NCBI GenBank assembly: GCA_910587625.1
Contig: CAJUMW010000008.1
Coordinates: forward strand, 1-17,817
Source: an uncultured Christensenellaceae bacterium
GTDB lineage: Bacteria; Bacillota; Clostridia; Christensenellales; Borkfalkiaceae
Reading direction: 5' to 3'
DNA: 17,817 nt
A model generated the notes under the pieces. That model saw only the letters and a list, made by a program, of their open reading frames with translations, was not told the DNA's origin and did no database searches. Below, piece by piece: positions 1 to 6,664 of the stretch. The first letter of the stretch is position 1, and every line of letters starts with the position of its first letter. The translations under genes and the position numbers were made by a program.

Positions 1-555
1 AGCGAATAAAGACTCGGCTTGCTGCTGTAAATTATTATTTATCTGCTGATTCTTCTCTATTCTATCGTCTAATGATGAAAGTACCGCCGCCACTCTCTTT
101 TGTTGTTCTATGTCGGGGAGTTCAATTTTCATTCGCCTTAAATAAGTGCTATTTATTGCGGTTGCTATCGAAGAAGTACTTCCTAATTGATTAAAATTGT
201 ATCCCTTTAAATAGTAATATAAATATTTTGCATCTACTTGCTTTTTGTTTCTTATGGGTAACTGTGCTATCGCCTCATTTGTTAGCATTGTGTCGGTCGC
301 TATGCATACCCTTCCCACAGTCAATTTGAAGCTCAAAAGAACTGTCCCTCTTTCCACAATCGGGATATTAAAATTATCCTTTGCCTGCTCTATCAAATAC
401 TCGGAAGTGTCGCTGATGTAACGACCACACGCTCCCATATCCTTAATGGATACCCACTTGTATCCGTCACCCGTTGTATTAAACCATTGAGACTCTTTGC
501 GAGGGGGCGTTCTGCCGATTTTTAAATCTACAATATCTTCAAGTGTGTATTCCAT
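1..555 (-). CDS. hsdS: Type I restriction specificity subunit HsdS, 5' part (runs off the window)
   Basis: This gene encodes the DNA-recognition subunit of a type I restriction-modification enzyme. The first 185 codons are visible; the rest lies left of position 1. The start ATG at 555-553 has AGGAGAA 9 bp upstream, overlapping the stop of the recombinase gene, so the two are probably translationally coupled. The N-terminus (MEYTLEDIVDLKIGRTPPRK) and the later run RRMKIELPDIEQQKRVAAVL match the first target-recognition domain followed by the central conserved helix (IEKNQQINNNLQQQAESLF) of HsdS proteins. The INNNLQQQA segment is encoded by the left copy of a 27-bp inverted repeat, so the reading frame is cut at the switch point between the two recognition domains. 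What follows to the left should be the second recognition domain. Family call is secure; whether this copy is expressed now is unknown. Confidence 0.9.
   Translation of the reverse strand, partial: MEYTLEDIVDLKIGRTPPRKESQWFNTTGDGYKWVSIKDMGACGRYISDTSEYLIEQAKDNFNIPIVERGTVLLSFKLTVGRVCIATDTMLTNEAIAQLPIRNKKQVDAKYLYYYLKGYNFNQLGSTSSIATAINSTYLRRMKIELPDIEQQKRVAAVLSSLDDRIEKNQQINNNLQQQAESLFA
17..43 (-). repeat. Inverted repeat, left arm (hsdS inversion site)
   Basis: Twenty-seven bases here are an exact reverse complement of 1859-1885. The repeat lies inside hsdS and encodes the INNNLQQQA stretch of the central conserved helix. Identity stops abruptly at both ends, but the flanking codons still give related residues (AESLF versus AIALF). 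This is the expected layout of a recombination site for the adjacent tyrosine recombinase. Confidence 0.9.
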
Positions 556-565
556 AGTGATTCTC

Positions 566-1558
566 CTATCCTACATATTTACGATGTGCTATTTTTACGT
601 TGCTTTGTTTTACCTTTGCATACATAAGAGTTGTATCGATTCGAGCGTGTCCTAGGAGCGTTTGTAGTTGCTCTATGGGCATCCCTTTATCGATTACTGT
701 TGTGGCAAGGGTTCGCCTGAACTTATGTGGATGCGCTTTCTTAATCCCTAACCGCTGCCCTAGTTCTCGTATTCGCACTTCTACTCCACCAATTTGCAAA
801 CGATTGAATGGTGCTTTTAAAGACACGAAAAGAGCGGGATTATCATCCTTTCGACTGTCGAGGTACTGCTGAAGATGTATTTTAGCCCTTGCATCGAAGT
901 ATACTGGTCGCTGCTTATCACCCTTGCCTAGGACTATACATTCTCTTTCTTGGAAATTTATGTCATCTCTATTTAACAGCACCAATTCCCCGACTCGCAT
1001 TCCCGTTGATGCAAGGAAGTCCACTAGGGCAAGGTCACGTATCGTGATACAATTATCTCTCATCAGCTCAAGGGATTCATCCGAATAGATTTCCTTTATA
1101 CTGACGGTTGCCTTAACTTTATGTATCCGCCTCACGGGACTTTTTACGATATAATCCTCGTCTTCAAGCCAAGAGAAGAAACTCGAAAAAATTCGGCGAA
1201 TATTGTCTATTGTTACTTTACTTGAGTGTTTCTCTGTTTGGTACTTTGTTAAGTATTCACGGAGGTCATCGGTTACGATGTTGCGTATGTCCTTTTGGAT
1301 CGCTTGAAGCATCGTTCCAATAGTGTTTGAATAGTATGAAAGGGACTTTTCCGAACACCCCTCCACACGCTTTGCCGCCACAAAAAGTTCGGTCAACTTT
1401 TGGTTGTTCTCTTTCCTATCGTTTGTTTCGACTCTCTCTTCTATCACAGTCCTCTCGTGAAGTGCTTTGGACAACACTCTATGCAATTCAGTTAGTTGCC
1501 CATTGTTGAGATATGGCAGCATTCCCTGCATTACCTCGTTGATTACTATCTCTTTCAT
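566..1558 (-). CDS. Tyrosine site-specific recombinase, probable hsdS invertase
   Basis: This is a 330-residue tyrosine recombinase of the XerC/XerD type. The start at 1558 is chosen because AAAAGGAGATACAAA directly precedes it; a longer frame starting at 1597 lacks this. Residues about 50-140 form the SAM-like core-binding domain and 155-320 the catalytic domain. The catalytic set is visible: R188 in TGMRVGEL, K212 in GKGDKQR, H278 and R281 in HKFRR, H304 in LLGHA, and nucleophile Y313 in TLMYAKV. It sits between the two arms of a 27-bp inverted repeat and directly upstream of a half hsdS gene, so its probable job is to invert the segment and switch the specificity of the restriction enzyme. 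Recombinases in this position are known to do this in several bacteria. It lies in an apparent leftward operon with the small protein upstream and hsdS downstream, and would invert with them. Confidence 0.9.
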   Translation of the reverse strand: MKEIVINEVMQGMLPYLNNGQLTELHRVLSKALHERTVIEERVETNDRKENNQKLTELFVAAKRVEGCSEKSLSYYSNTIGTMLQAIQKDIRNIVTDDLREYLTKYQTEKHSSKVTIDNIRRIFSSFFSWLEDEDYIVKSPVRRIHKVKATVSIKEIYSDESLELMRDNCITIRDLALVDFLASTGMRVGELVLLNRDDINFQERECIVLGKGDKQRPVYFDARAKIHLQQYLDSRKDDNPALFVSLKAPFNRLQIGGVEVRIRELGQRLGIKKAHPHKFRRTLATTVIDKGMPIEQLQTLLGHARIDTTLMYAKVKQSNVKIAHRKYVG

Positions 1559-1594
1559 TTTGTATCTCCTTTTTATATTTGGAGACCAACAATG

Positions 1595-1625
1595 CAACGG
1601 CGGCTCTTTCTTTCTCTCGCCGTTG
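1595..1625. repeat. 8-bp inverted repeat in the small-protein/recombinase gap
   Basis: CAACGGCG at 1595-1602 and CGCCGTTG at 1618-1625 can pair across a 15-base loop. It lies in the 82-bp gap between the small Cys-rich gene and the recombinase ribosome binding site. It could be an RNA hairpin tuning recombinase expression, or a protein site. No T-run follows on the leftward transcript, so it is not a standard terminator. Confidence 0.4.
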
Positions 1626-1640
1626 GTGAGAGGTGGGTTC

Positions 1641-1844
1641 TTATCCCTTTAATTTTTGATATTGTGTCTTCCATGCACGTGAAGGTTTTCTGCAAATGCA
1701 GTCATCCGTGACAAAAGCACAGATGCCGGGCAAACCATTATTACCGCATATGTCAGGATTATTCTGTCTACAACCATATGTTTGCGTTGCAGTGTCTTCT
1801 TCTCGAAGAGGTGCGTTGAAGTTGATTTTTAAGTCTTTTTCCAT
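1641..1844 (-). CDS. Small cysteine-rich protein inside the hsdS inversion cassette
   Basis: A 67-residue soluble protein with no signal peptide or membrane segment. The start at 1844 has AGGAGATAC at ideal spacing, which supports it as a real gene despite its size. Five cysteines fall in the middle (GCRQ, DICGNN, GICAF, DDCICRKPSRAW), suggesting metal binding or a compact zinc-type fold; no standard zinc-ribbon pattern is obvious. The C-terminus is basic (SRAWKTQYQKLKG). Its start codon is only 14 bp from the right inverted repeat, so the gene lies wholly in the invertible unit, first in a leftward order with recombinase and hsdS. It could be an accessory or directionality factor, or a protein associated with the restriction system. 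I do not recognise a characterised family; function is unknown. Confidence 0.75.
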   Translation of the reverse strand: MEKDLKINFNAPLREEDTATQTYGCRQNNPDICGNNGLPGICAFVTDDCICRKPSRAWKTQYQKLKG

Positions 1845-1856
1845 TATGTATCTCCT

Positions 1857-2501
1857 ATGATAAATAATAATTTACAGCAGCAAGCTATTGCTTTATTTCA
1901 AAACACGTTCCCTTATGGCGTTGAAGATGATTTGCCAGATGGTTGGCGCATTGCCTCGGTAGGTGAAATCATTGAATTGCACGACAGTAGGCGCATCCCT
2001 TTATCGGGTGGTGAACGCGACAAAATGGAAAATAAGGTATATCCCTACTACGGCGCTACTTCTCTAATGGATTACGTGGACAATTACATTTTTGATGGAA
2101 TCTACCTTCTTCTAGGAGAAGACGGAACGGTAATCGATACTAAAGGGTATCCCGTCTTACAGTATGTGTGGGGTAAATTTTGGGTAAATAACCATGCACA
2201 CATACTCACAGGAAAACTTGGTTTTACGGTGGAAAGCCTTTGGGTGCTTTTTCACCTTACTTCTGTGCGGTCCATCGTTACAGGGGCAGTACAGCCCAAA
2301 ATCAGCCAAGCCAACTTGCGGTCCATTCGTGTAGTTTTACCTCCCCAAGAATTGCTAAAATCCTACAATGAATGCATACAGCCGATGTTTTCGACTATAA
2401 GAAACAATTCTAGCGAAAACGAACGCCTATCGACTCTACGGGATAGCCTTTTGCCGAAGCTCCTTAACGGCGAAATTAATGTGTCCGAGGTTGAGATTTA
2501 A
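1857..2501 (+). CDS. hsdS: Alternative hsdS 3' half (second target-recognition domain), probably silent
   Basis: This frame encodes an HsdS C-terminal half: central helix residues INNNLQQQAIALF, a linker (LPDGWRIASVGEI) typical of the start of a recognition domain, about 150 residues of recognition domain, the motif QPKISQANLRSIRVVLPPQE, and the final conserved helix ending LRDSLLPKLLNGEINVSEVEI. An intact HsdS is about 400 residues, so this is half a gene. The ATG at 1857 has no ribosome binding site in front and is probably not used. Coding sense effectively begins at the 27-bp repeat (1859), whose frame matches that of the opposite-strand hsdS exactly. After inversion of 17-1885 the 5' half of hsdS would join it and make a full-length subunit of different specificity. 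It has no visible promoter in the present orientation. Calling it silent is inference. Confidence 0.85.
   Translation: MINNNLQQQAIALFQNTFPYGVEDDLPDGWRIASVGEIIELHDSRRIPLSGGERDKMENKVYPYYGATSLMDYVDNYIFDGIYLLLGEDGTVIDTKGYPVLQYVWGKFWVNNHAHILTGKLGFTVESLWVLFHLTSVRSIVTGAVQPKISQANLRSIRVVLPPQELLKSYNECIQPMFSTIRNNSSENERLSTLRDSLLPKLLNGEINVSEVEI
1859..1885 (+). repeat. Inverted repeat, right arm (hsdS inversion site)
   Basis: Exact inverted partner of 17-43, 27 bp, with 1815 bp between the arms. It overlaps the beginning of the alternative hsdS 3' half, in the same codon phase as the other copy. The AT-rich inner part (TAAATAATAATTTA, 1861-1874) also occurs inverted at 2507-2520. Confidence 0.9.
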
Positions 2502-2506
2502 GCCGC

Positions 2507-2520
2507 TAAATTATTATTTA
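2507..2520 (-). repeat. Third copy of the 14-bp repeat core
   Basis: TAAATTATTATTTA here is identical to positions 28-41 of the left arm and inverted relative to 1861-1874. It follows the stop of the alternative hsdS half by 5 bp and precedes the hsdR promoter. It may be a degenerate recombination site left from an earlier rearrangement, or chance in AT-rich DNA. Confidence 0.4.
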
Positions 2521-2534
2521 CCGTACCATACGGT
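2520..2534. promoter_or_regulatory. Palindrome at the hsdR promoter, possible operator
   Basis: ACCGTA and TACGGT form 6-bp arms around a 3-base centre (2520-2534), ending on the first base of the -35 box of the hsdR promoter. The position suits a repressor or activator site controlling restriction subunit expression. No partner protein is evident in the window. Confidence 0.4.
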
Positions 2535-2562
2535 TGAGAAAAGACTAGAAAAGTGCTACAAT
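2534..2562 (+). promoter_or_regulatory. Sigma-70 promoter of hsdR
   Basis: TTGAGA (2534-2539) and TACAAT (2557-2562) are separated by exactly 17 bp. The expected start is near 2569, just upstream of the CGGAGG ribosome binding site (2571-2576) of hsdR. This makes hsdR expression independent of the state of the upstream inversion. Confidence 0.8.
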
Positions 2563-2584
2563 TAAGACAACGGAGGTTGTTATT

Positions 2585-5500
2585 ATGCCATTCACCGAAG
2601 AGAACTACGAAAACTCGGTAATAGAATTATTCAAAGACTTGGGCTATACACACGTGTACGGTCCCGATGTCGAGCGCGATTATAGCAGCCCCTTATACGA
2701 GAGCGAACTCGTGACAGCATTATACCGCATTAACCCGAAACTACCCGAAGATGCAATCCAAGATGCGCTTTTCAAACTGCACAATTTCGAGAACGGCGAA
2801 CTTGCACAAAAGAATGCGGTGTTCATGGACTACTTGCAAAACGGAATAGAAGTACGGTACTTTGAGAAGGGAGAAGAGCGGTCATCCATCGCATACCTTA
2901 TTGACTACCAAGACAGATCCAAAAACTCATACATAGTAGCCAACCAATGGACCTTCATAGAGAACAGCAATAAGCGCCCAGATGTTATCCTTTTTATCAA
3001 CGGCTTACCGCTTGTGCTTATAGAACTGAAATCACCGTCCAGAGAGAATACGGACGTGTCGGAGGCTTATAGGCAGCTCCGCAACTACATGATAGAAATA
3101 CCGTCGATGTTTATTTACAATGCCATTTGCGTAATGAGCGACCACCTGACATCGAAAGCGGGAACAATTACGTCTGGGGAAGATCGCTTTATGGAGTGGA
3201 AGACCAAGGACGGAAACTACGAGAACACACAGTTCGCACAGTTCGATACATTCTTCGAGGGTATGTTCGAGCAAGAGCGATTGCTTGACATTATCAAGAA
3301 CTTTATATGCTTTTCGAATGAAGGCATAAAGACATACAAAATACTAGCAGGATACCACCAATACTTCGCAGTTAAAAAGGCGATCGAGTCAGCCAAGAAA
3401 GCGACTCTCACGGACGGAAAGGGTGGCGTTTTTTGGCACACCCAAGGAAGTGGCAAGTCGCTCTCGATGGTGTTCTTTGCCCACTTGTTGCAGGAAGCGT
3501 TGAACAGTCCGACAATAGTCGTGCTTACCGACCGAAACGACCTAGACAACCAACTCTACGGGCAATTTTCAAAATGTAAGTCGTTTTTACGGCAGACCCC
3601 CGTACAGGCGGAGAGCCGTGTCCATCTCAAAGAATTGTTGGAAGGAAGAAAAGCCAACGGGATTATCTTCACTACGATGCAGAAATTCGAAGAGTCGTTC
3701 GACTGTCTCTCCGACCGCAGAAACATCGTGGTGATGGCGGACGAAGCTCACCGAGGACAATATGGCTTGGATGAGAAAGTCGATGCGACCACAGGTAAAA
3801 TTAAAATCGGAACGGCAAGGGTTATCCGCAATAGCCTGCCGAATGCAACATACATAGGGTTTACGGGTACGCCCATATCCGCAAAAGACCGCAGCACACT
3901 TGAAGTCTTCGGCAATTATATCGATGTTTACGATATGACCCAAGCAGTAGAAGATGGAGCGACGCGCCCCGTTTACTACGAGAGCAGAGTAATCAAACTG
4001 AAACTAGACGAGGCAACTCTCAAGCTCATAGATGCCGAGTACGACATAATGGCAAACAATGCCGACCCCGAAGTAGTGCAAAAGAGCAAGCACGAATTGG
4101 GACAGATGGAGGCGGTACTAGGGAATGATGCGACTATCAATTCATTGGTGACCGATATCCTTGACCATTACGAAAACAATAGAGAGAATCTGCTGACAGG
4201 CAAGGCAATGATAGTCGGATACTCTCGCCCTATAGCTATGAAGATATACAAGCGCATCTTGGAACTCCGCCCGACATGGACGGAGAAAGTTGCGGTGGTT
4301 ATGACGTCGGGTAACGATGACCCCGAAGAATGGCGGAGCATCATAGGCAACAAAACATATAAAGACGAATTGGCGGCGAAATTTAAGGACAACGACAGTC
4401 CGTTGAAAATAGCCATAGTCGTAGATATGTGGCTGACGGGGTTCGACGTTCCCTCGCTTGCAACGATGTACGTTTACAAGCCGATGTCGGGTCATAACCT
4501 TATGCAAGCCATTGCCAGAGTCAACCGTGTGTTTGGAGATAAAGAGGGTGGACTCGTTGTTGACTATGTGGGAATAGCGCAGGCACTAAAACAGGCGATG
4601 AATGATTACACCGTCCGTGATAAAAAGAACTATGGTGATACGGATGTCGGAAAAGTTGCATTCCCGAAATTCCTAGAAAAGCTCTCGGTGTGCCGAGATG
4701 TCTTCCACGGCTACAATTACCGAGCATTTATGTCGGGGTCGGACCTCGACCGAGCAAGGGCTATAAGCGGAGCCGTGAACTTTATCATTGGACGCGACAA
4801 GGAACAAGAAAAGGAAATCTTTATAAAAGAGGCACTTATGCTTCACCAAGCATTGTCGCTTTGTTCTTCGTTGGTGGAAGAAGACTTGCGCTTGGAGGCG
4901 GCATTCTTTGAGTCGGTTCGTGTGTTAGTTTTGCGCCTCATGAACACGGGTGGCGGTAGAAGAATATCACTTCCCGAAATGAACGCAAGGATAAACGAAC
5001 TACTCAAGCAGAGCATAAAGAGCGATGGGGTAATAAACTTATTCTCCGACATCAAAGAAGAGTTTTCATTGTTTGACCCGAAGTTCCTAGCCGAAGTCGG
5101 TAAGATGAAAGAGAAGAACCTTGCGGTCGAATTGCTGAGGAAGCTCATAGCCGACCAAGTCGCAGTTTATAGACGAACTAACGTGGTTAAGTCCGATAAG
5201 TTCAGCGAGATAATGCAGATGGCAATGAACCGCTATCTCAACGGTATGCTGACGAACGAGCAGGTAATCGAAGAGCTTTTGCGGTTAGCTGAAGAAATCC
5301 GCAACGCCAAGAAAGAGGGCGATGACTTGGGGCTTACAGCGGACGAGCTTGCATTTTATGATGCGTTAACGAAACCGCAAGCCATAAAGGACTTTTATGA
5401 GAATGATGAGCTTGTGGCAATAACGAAAGAACTTGCTGATACGCTCCGAAAGAACAAAACGATAGATTGGCAGAATCGTGAGCCGGCAAGAGCAAAAATG

Positions 5501-5626
5501 CGAATGCTGATAAAGAAGCTCTTGAAAAAACATAAATATCCGCCAGAGGGTATGGAAGACGCAGTACAAACCGTTATGACCCAATGCGAGTTGTGGACGG
5601 ATAACAATGACCTAGGGGACGATTAA
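2585..5626 (+). CDS. hsdR: Type I restriction endonuclease subunit R
   Basis: This 1013-residue protein is the motor and nuclease subunit of a type I restriction enzyme. It cleaves DNA after ATP-driven translocation when bound to HsdM and HsdS. The N-terminal nuclease has the PD-(D/E)XK signature: D133 in RPDVILF and E147-x-K149 in VLIELKS. The superfamily 2 motor shows Walker A TQGSGKS (286-292), DEAH (386-389), GFTGTP, and motif VI QAIARVNR near residue 645. A helical C-terminal region of about 350 residues follows, as in the family. Length is normal and no break is seen. GGAGG lies 8 bp before the ATG and a strong promoter directly upstream. A downstream SseB-domain gene starts 2 bp after the stop. 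The matching hsdM is not in the window, so the complete system must extend to the left. Confidence 0.95.
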   Translation: MPFTEENYENSVIELFKDLGYTHVYGPDVERDYSSPLYESELVTALYRINPKLPEDAIQDALFKLHNFENGELAQKNAVFMDYLQNGIEVRYFEKGEERSSIAYLIDYQDRSKNSYIVANQWTFIENSNKRPDVILFINGLPLVLIELKSPSRENTDVSEAYRQLRNYMIEIPSMFIYNAICVMSDHLTSKAGTITSGEDRFMEWKTKDGNYENTQFAQFDTFFEGMFEQERLLDIIKNFICFSNEGIKTYKILAGYHQYFAVKKAIESAKKATLTDGKGGVFWHTQGSGKSLSMVFFAHLLQEALNSPTIVVLTDRNDLDNQLYGQFSKCKSFLRQTPVQAESRVHLKELLEGRKANGIIFTTMQKFEESFDCLSDRRNIVVMADEAHRGQYGLDEKVDATTGKIKIGTARVIRNSLPNATYIGFTGTPISAKDRSTLEVFGNYIDVYDMTQAVEDGATRPVYYESRVIKLKLDEATLKLIDAEYDIMANNADPEVVQKSKHELGQMEAVLGNDATINSLVTDILDHYENNRENLLTGKAMIVGYSRPIAMKIYKRILELRPTWTEKVAVVMTSGNDDPEEWRSIIGNKTYKDELAAKFKDNDSPLKIAIVVDMWLTGFDVPSLATMYVYKPMSGHNLMQAIARVNRVFGDKEGGLVVDYVGIAQALKQAMNDYTVRDKKNYGDTDVGKVAFPKFLEKLSVCRDVFHGYNYRAFMSGSDLDRARAISGAVNFIIGRDKEQEKEIFIKEALMLHQALSLCSSLVEEDLRLEAAFFESVRVLVLRLMNTGGGRRISLPEMNARINELLKQSIKSDGVINLFSDIKEEFSLFDPKFLAEVGKMKEKNLAVELLRKLIADQVAVYRRTNVVKSDKFSEIMQMAMNRYLNGMLTNEQVIEELLRLAEEIRNAKKEGDDLGLTADELAFYDALTKPQAIKDFYENDELVAITKELADTLRKNKTIDWQNREPARAKMRMLIKKLLKKHKYPPEGMEDAVQTVMTQCELWTDNNDLGDD

Positions 5627-5627
5627 A

Positions 5628-6344
5628 ATGGAAGAGAAAGACATACAGCTGACCGAGAAAGAGATGCAGCGGATGTTCGATAGAATAATGGAAGACGATA
5701 CCCATTGGGACTTGATGACGGGTAGCCTTTTGACAAGGAGGCTGAAATCATACTTCAAAGACACAATGAGCCAAACGACCTTTGTAGAGGCGATGAATTG
5801 CTTGCGCTTAACTGACTTGGTGTACCTTTATAGTCAAGAAGGGGACAGCATCACAATGCCAACAGTCCCTGCACCCGAAGGGTTAACGATTATGCTTTTT
5901 ACTAGCAAAAGAAAAATAACCCAAGCAAGCCTAAAGCATTTCAAAACGAAAGAAGCTCTGCTCCCCGATATACTTGAAAGTTTTAATTCGGACGAGTTAA
6001 AGTTTATCGTTATTAACCCTTGTACTGATGATTTTATTTTGCCCGTCGATACAGTAAAAGAGGTGTTTGCTAGAATAGTGGAAATTATTCAACACGCCGA
6101 TGAAGATAAGACAAAGGGGATAACAGCTAAAGACCTAACTCCGTTAATGTTCGAAAGATTCGGTGGATGCACAATTGAGTGCGATACGGCCGATGGGCGA
6201 CATATAGTCGGAGATGCATATTCCTACTGCGAGGACGAAAATGGACAATGCCTAACGGTCAAGGTGTCCGAAACCGAAAATGTAGATGTTTACAAATCGG
6301 AAATTAAATACATAAAAGACATAACGAATTATGAAGAAGAGTAA
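5628..6344 (+). CDS. SseB-domain protein downstream of hsdR
   Basis: A 238-residue soluble acidic protein starting 2 bp after the hsdR stop, with AGGGG overlapping the end of hsdR, so it is almost certainly co-transcribed and coupled. Residues about 85-150 (PEGLTIMLFTSK through LKFIVINPCTDDFILP) resemble the N-terminal fold of SseB-type proteins, in which a hydrophobic strand ending INP is characteristic. The N-terminal 60 residues are helical, and the C-terminal 60 (GGCTIECDTADGRHIVGDA) look like a small beta-rich module. SseB domains occur in many standalone bacterial proteins of unclear role, so a part in restriction is only suggested by position. An intrinsic terminator follows 32 bp after the stop. 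Family assignment is moderate; function is unknown. Confidence 0.75.
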   Translation: MEEKDIQLTEKEMQRMFDRIMEDDTHWDLMTGSLLTRRLKSYFKDTMSQTTFVEAMNCLRLTDLVYLYSQEGDSITMPTVPAPEGLTIMLFTSKRKITQASLKHFKTKEALLPDILESFNSDELKFIVINPCTDDFILPVDTVKEVFARIVEIIQHADEDKTKGITAKDLTPLMFERFGGCTIECDTADGRHIVGDAYSYCEDENGQCLTVKVSETENVDVYKSEIKYIKDITNYEEE

Positions 6345-6371
6345 TATCGAACCAAGTCCATAAGATAAAAT

Positions 6372-6397
6372 AAAAGCGACCGCAAAGGTCGCCTTTA
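6372..6397. terminator. Bidirectional intrinsic terminator
   Basis: GCGACC (6376-6381) and GGTCGC (6387-6392) pair around a 5-base loop, with an A-rich flank on the left and CTTTAT on the right. It sits between the end of the rightward restriction operon and the end of the leftward operon that stops at 6398, and can serve both. Confidence 0.75.
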
Positions 6398-6664
6398 TCA
6401 TTTATGGAGATTGAGTTCGGAGAATGATAAAACCGCATCGACAACATCTTGGTTATAAAGCAAAATCGGCTGATATATGTGCCGTTTATAAATCGGCAAA
6501 GGTTCAATCTCGCCCTTGGCAATAGCAAGAATAGCTTCTCGTAGCTCACCCATTCGTAAAGCGTAAAACCGAGCAACGCCTACATTTCGCCCGATTTGCT
6601 GTAGGGCGGTTTTTGACATGAGAGCAAGCTGAGTCTCAATATCGCTAATAGTATTTATAGTCAT
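6398..6664 (-). CDS. Small protein with Rho-N/SAP-like helical domain
   Basis: An 88-residue protein. The start at 6664 is chosen because its ATG overlaps the TGA of the membrane-protein gene (ATGA) with an AAGG-type site upstream; an in-frame start at 6691 would add 9 residues inside the previous gene. The segment LALMSKTALQQIGRNVGVARFYALRMGELREAI fits the pattern of the Rho N-terminal (SAP-like) fold: a leucine-rich helix, a short G-V-containing turn, then LR-x-x-ELREAI. Such domains usually bind nucleic acid. The C-terminal 35 residues have no recognised motif. Coupling to a membrane protein gene suggests a joint task, but I cannot say which. No transmembrane segment is present, so it should be cytoplasmic. 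Domain match is by eye only. Confidence 0.65.
   Translation of the reverse strand: MTINTISDIETQLALMSKTALQQIGRNVGVARFYALRMGELREAILAIAKGEIEPLPIYKRHIYQPILLYNQDVVDAVLSFSELNLHK

Noticed and set aside
1559..1597. Longer recombinase start at 1597
   Set aside because: The 13 extra codons lack a ribosome site, while AAAAGGAGATAC precedes the internal ATG at 1558.
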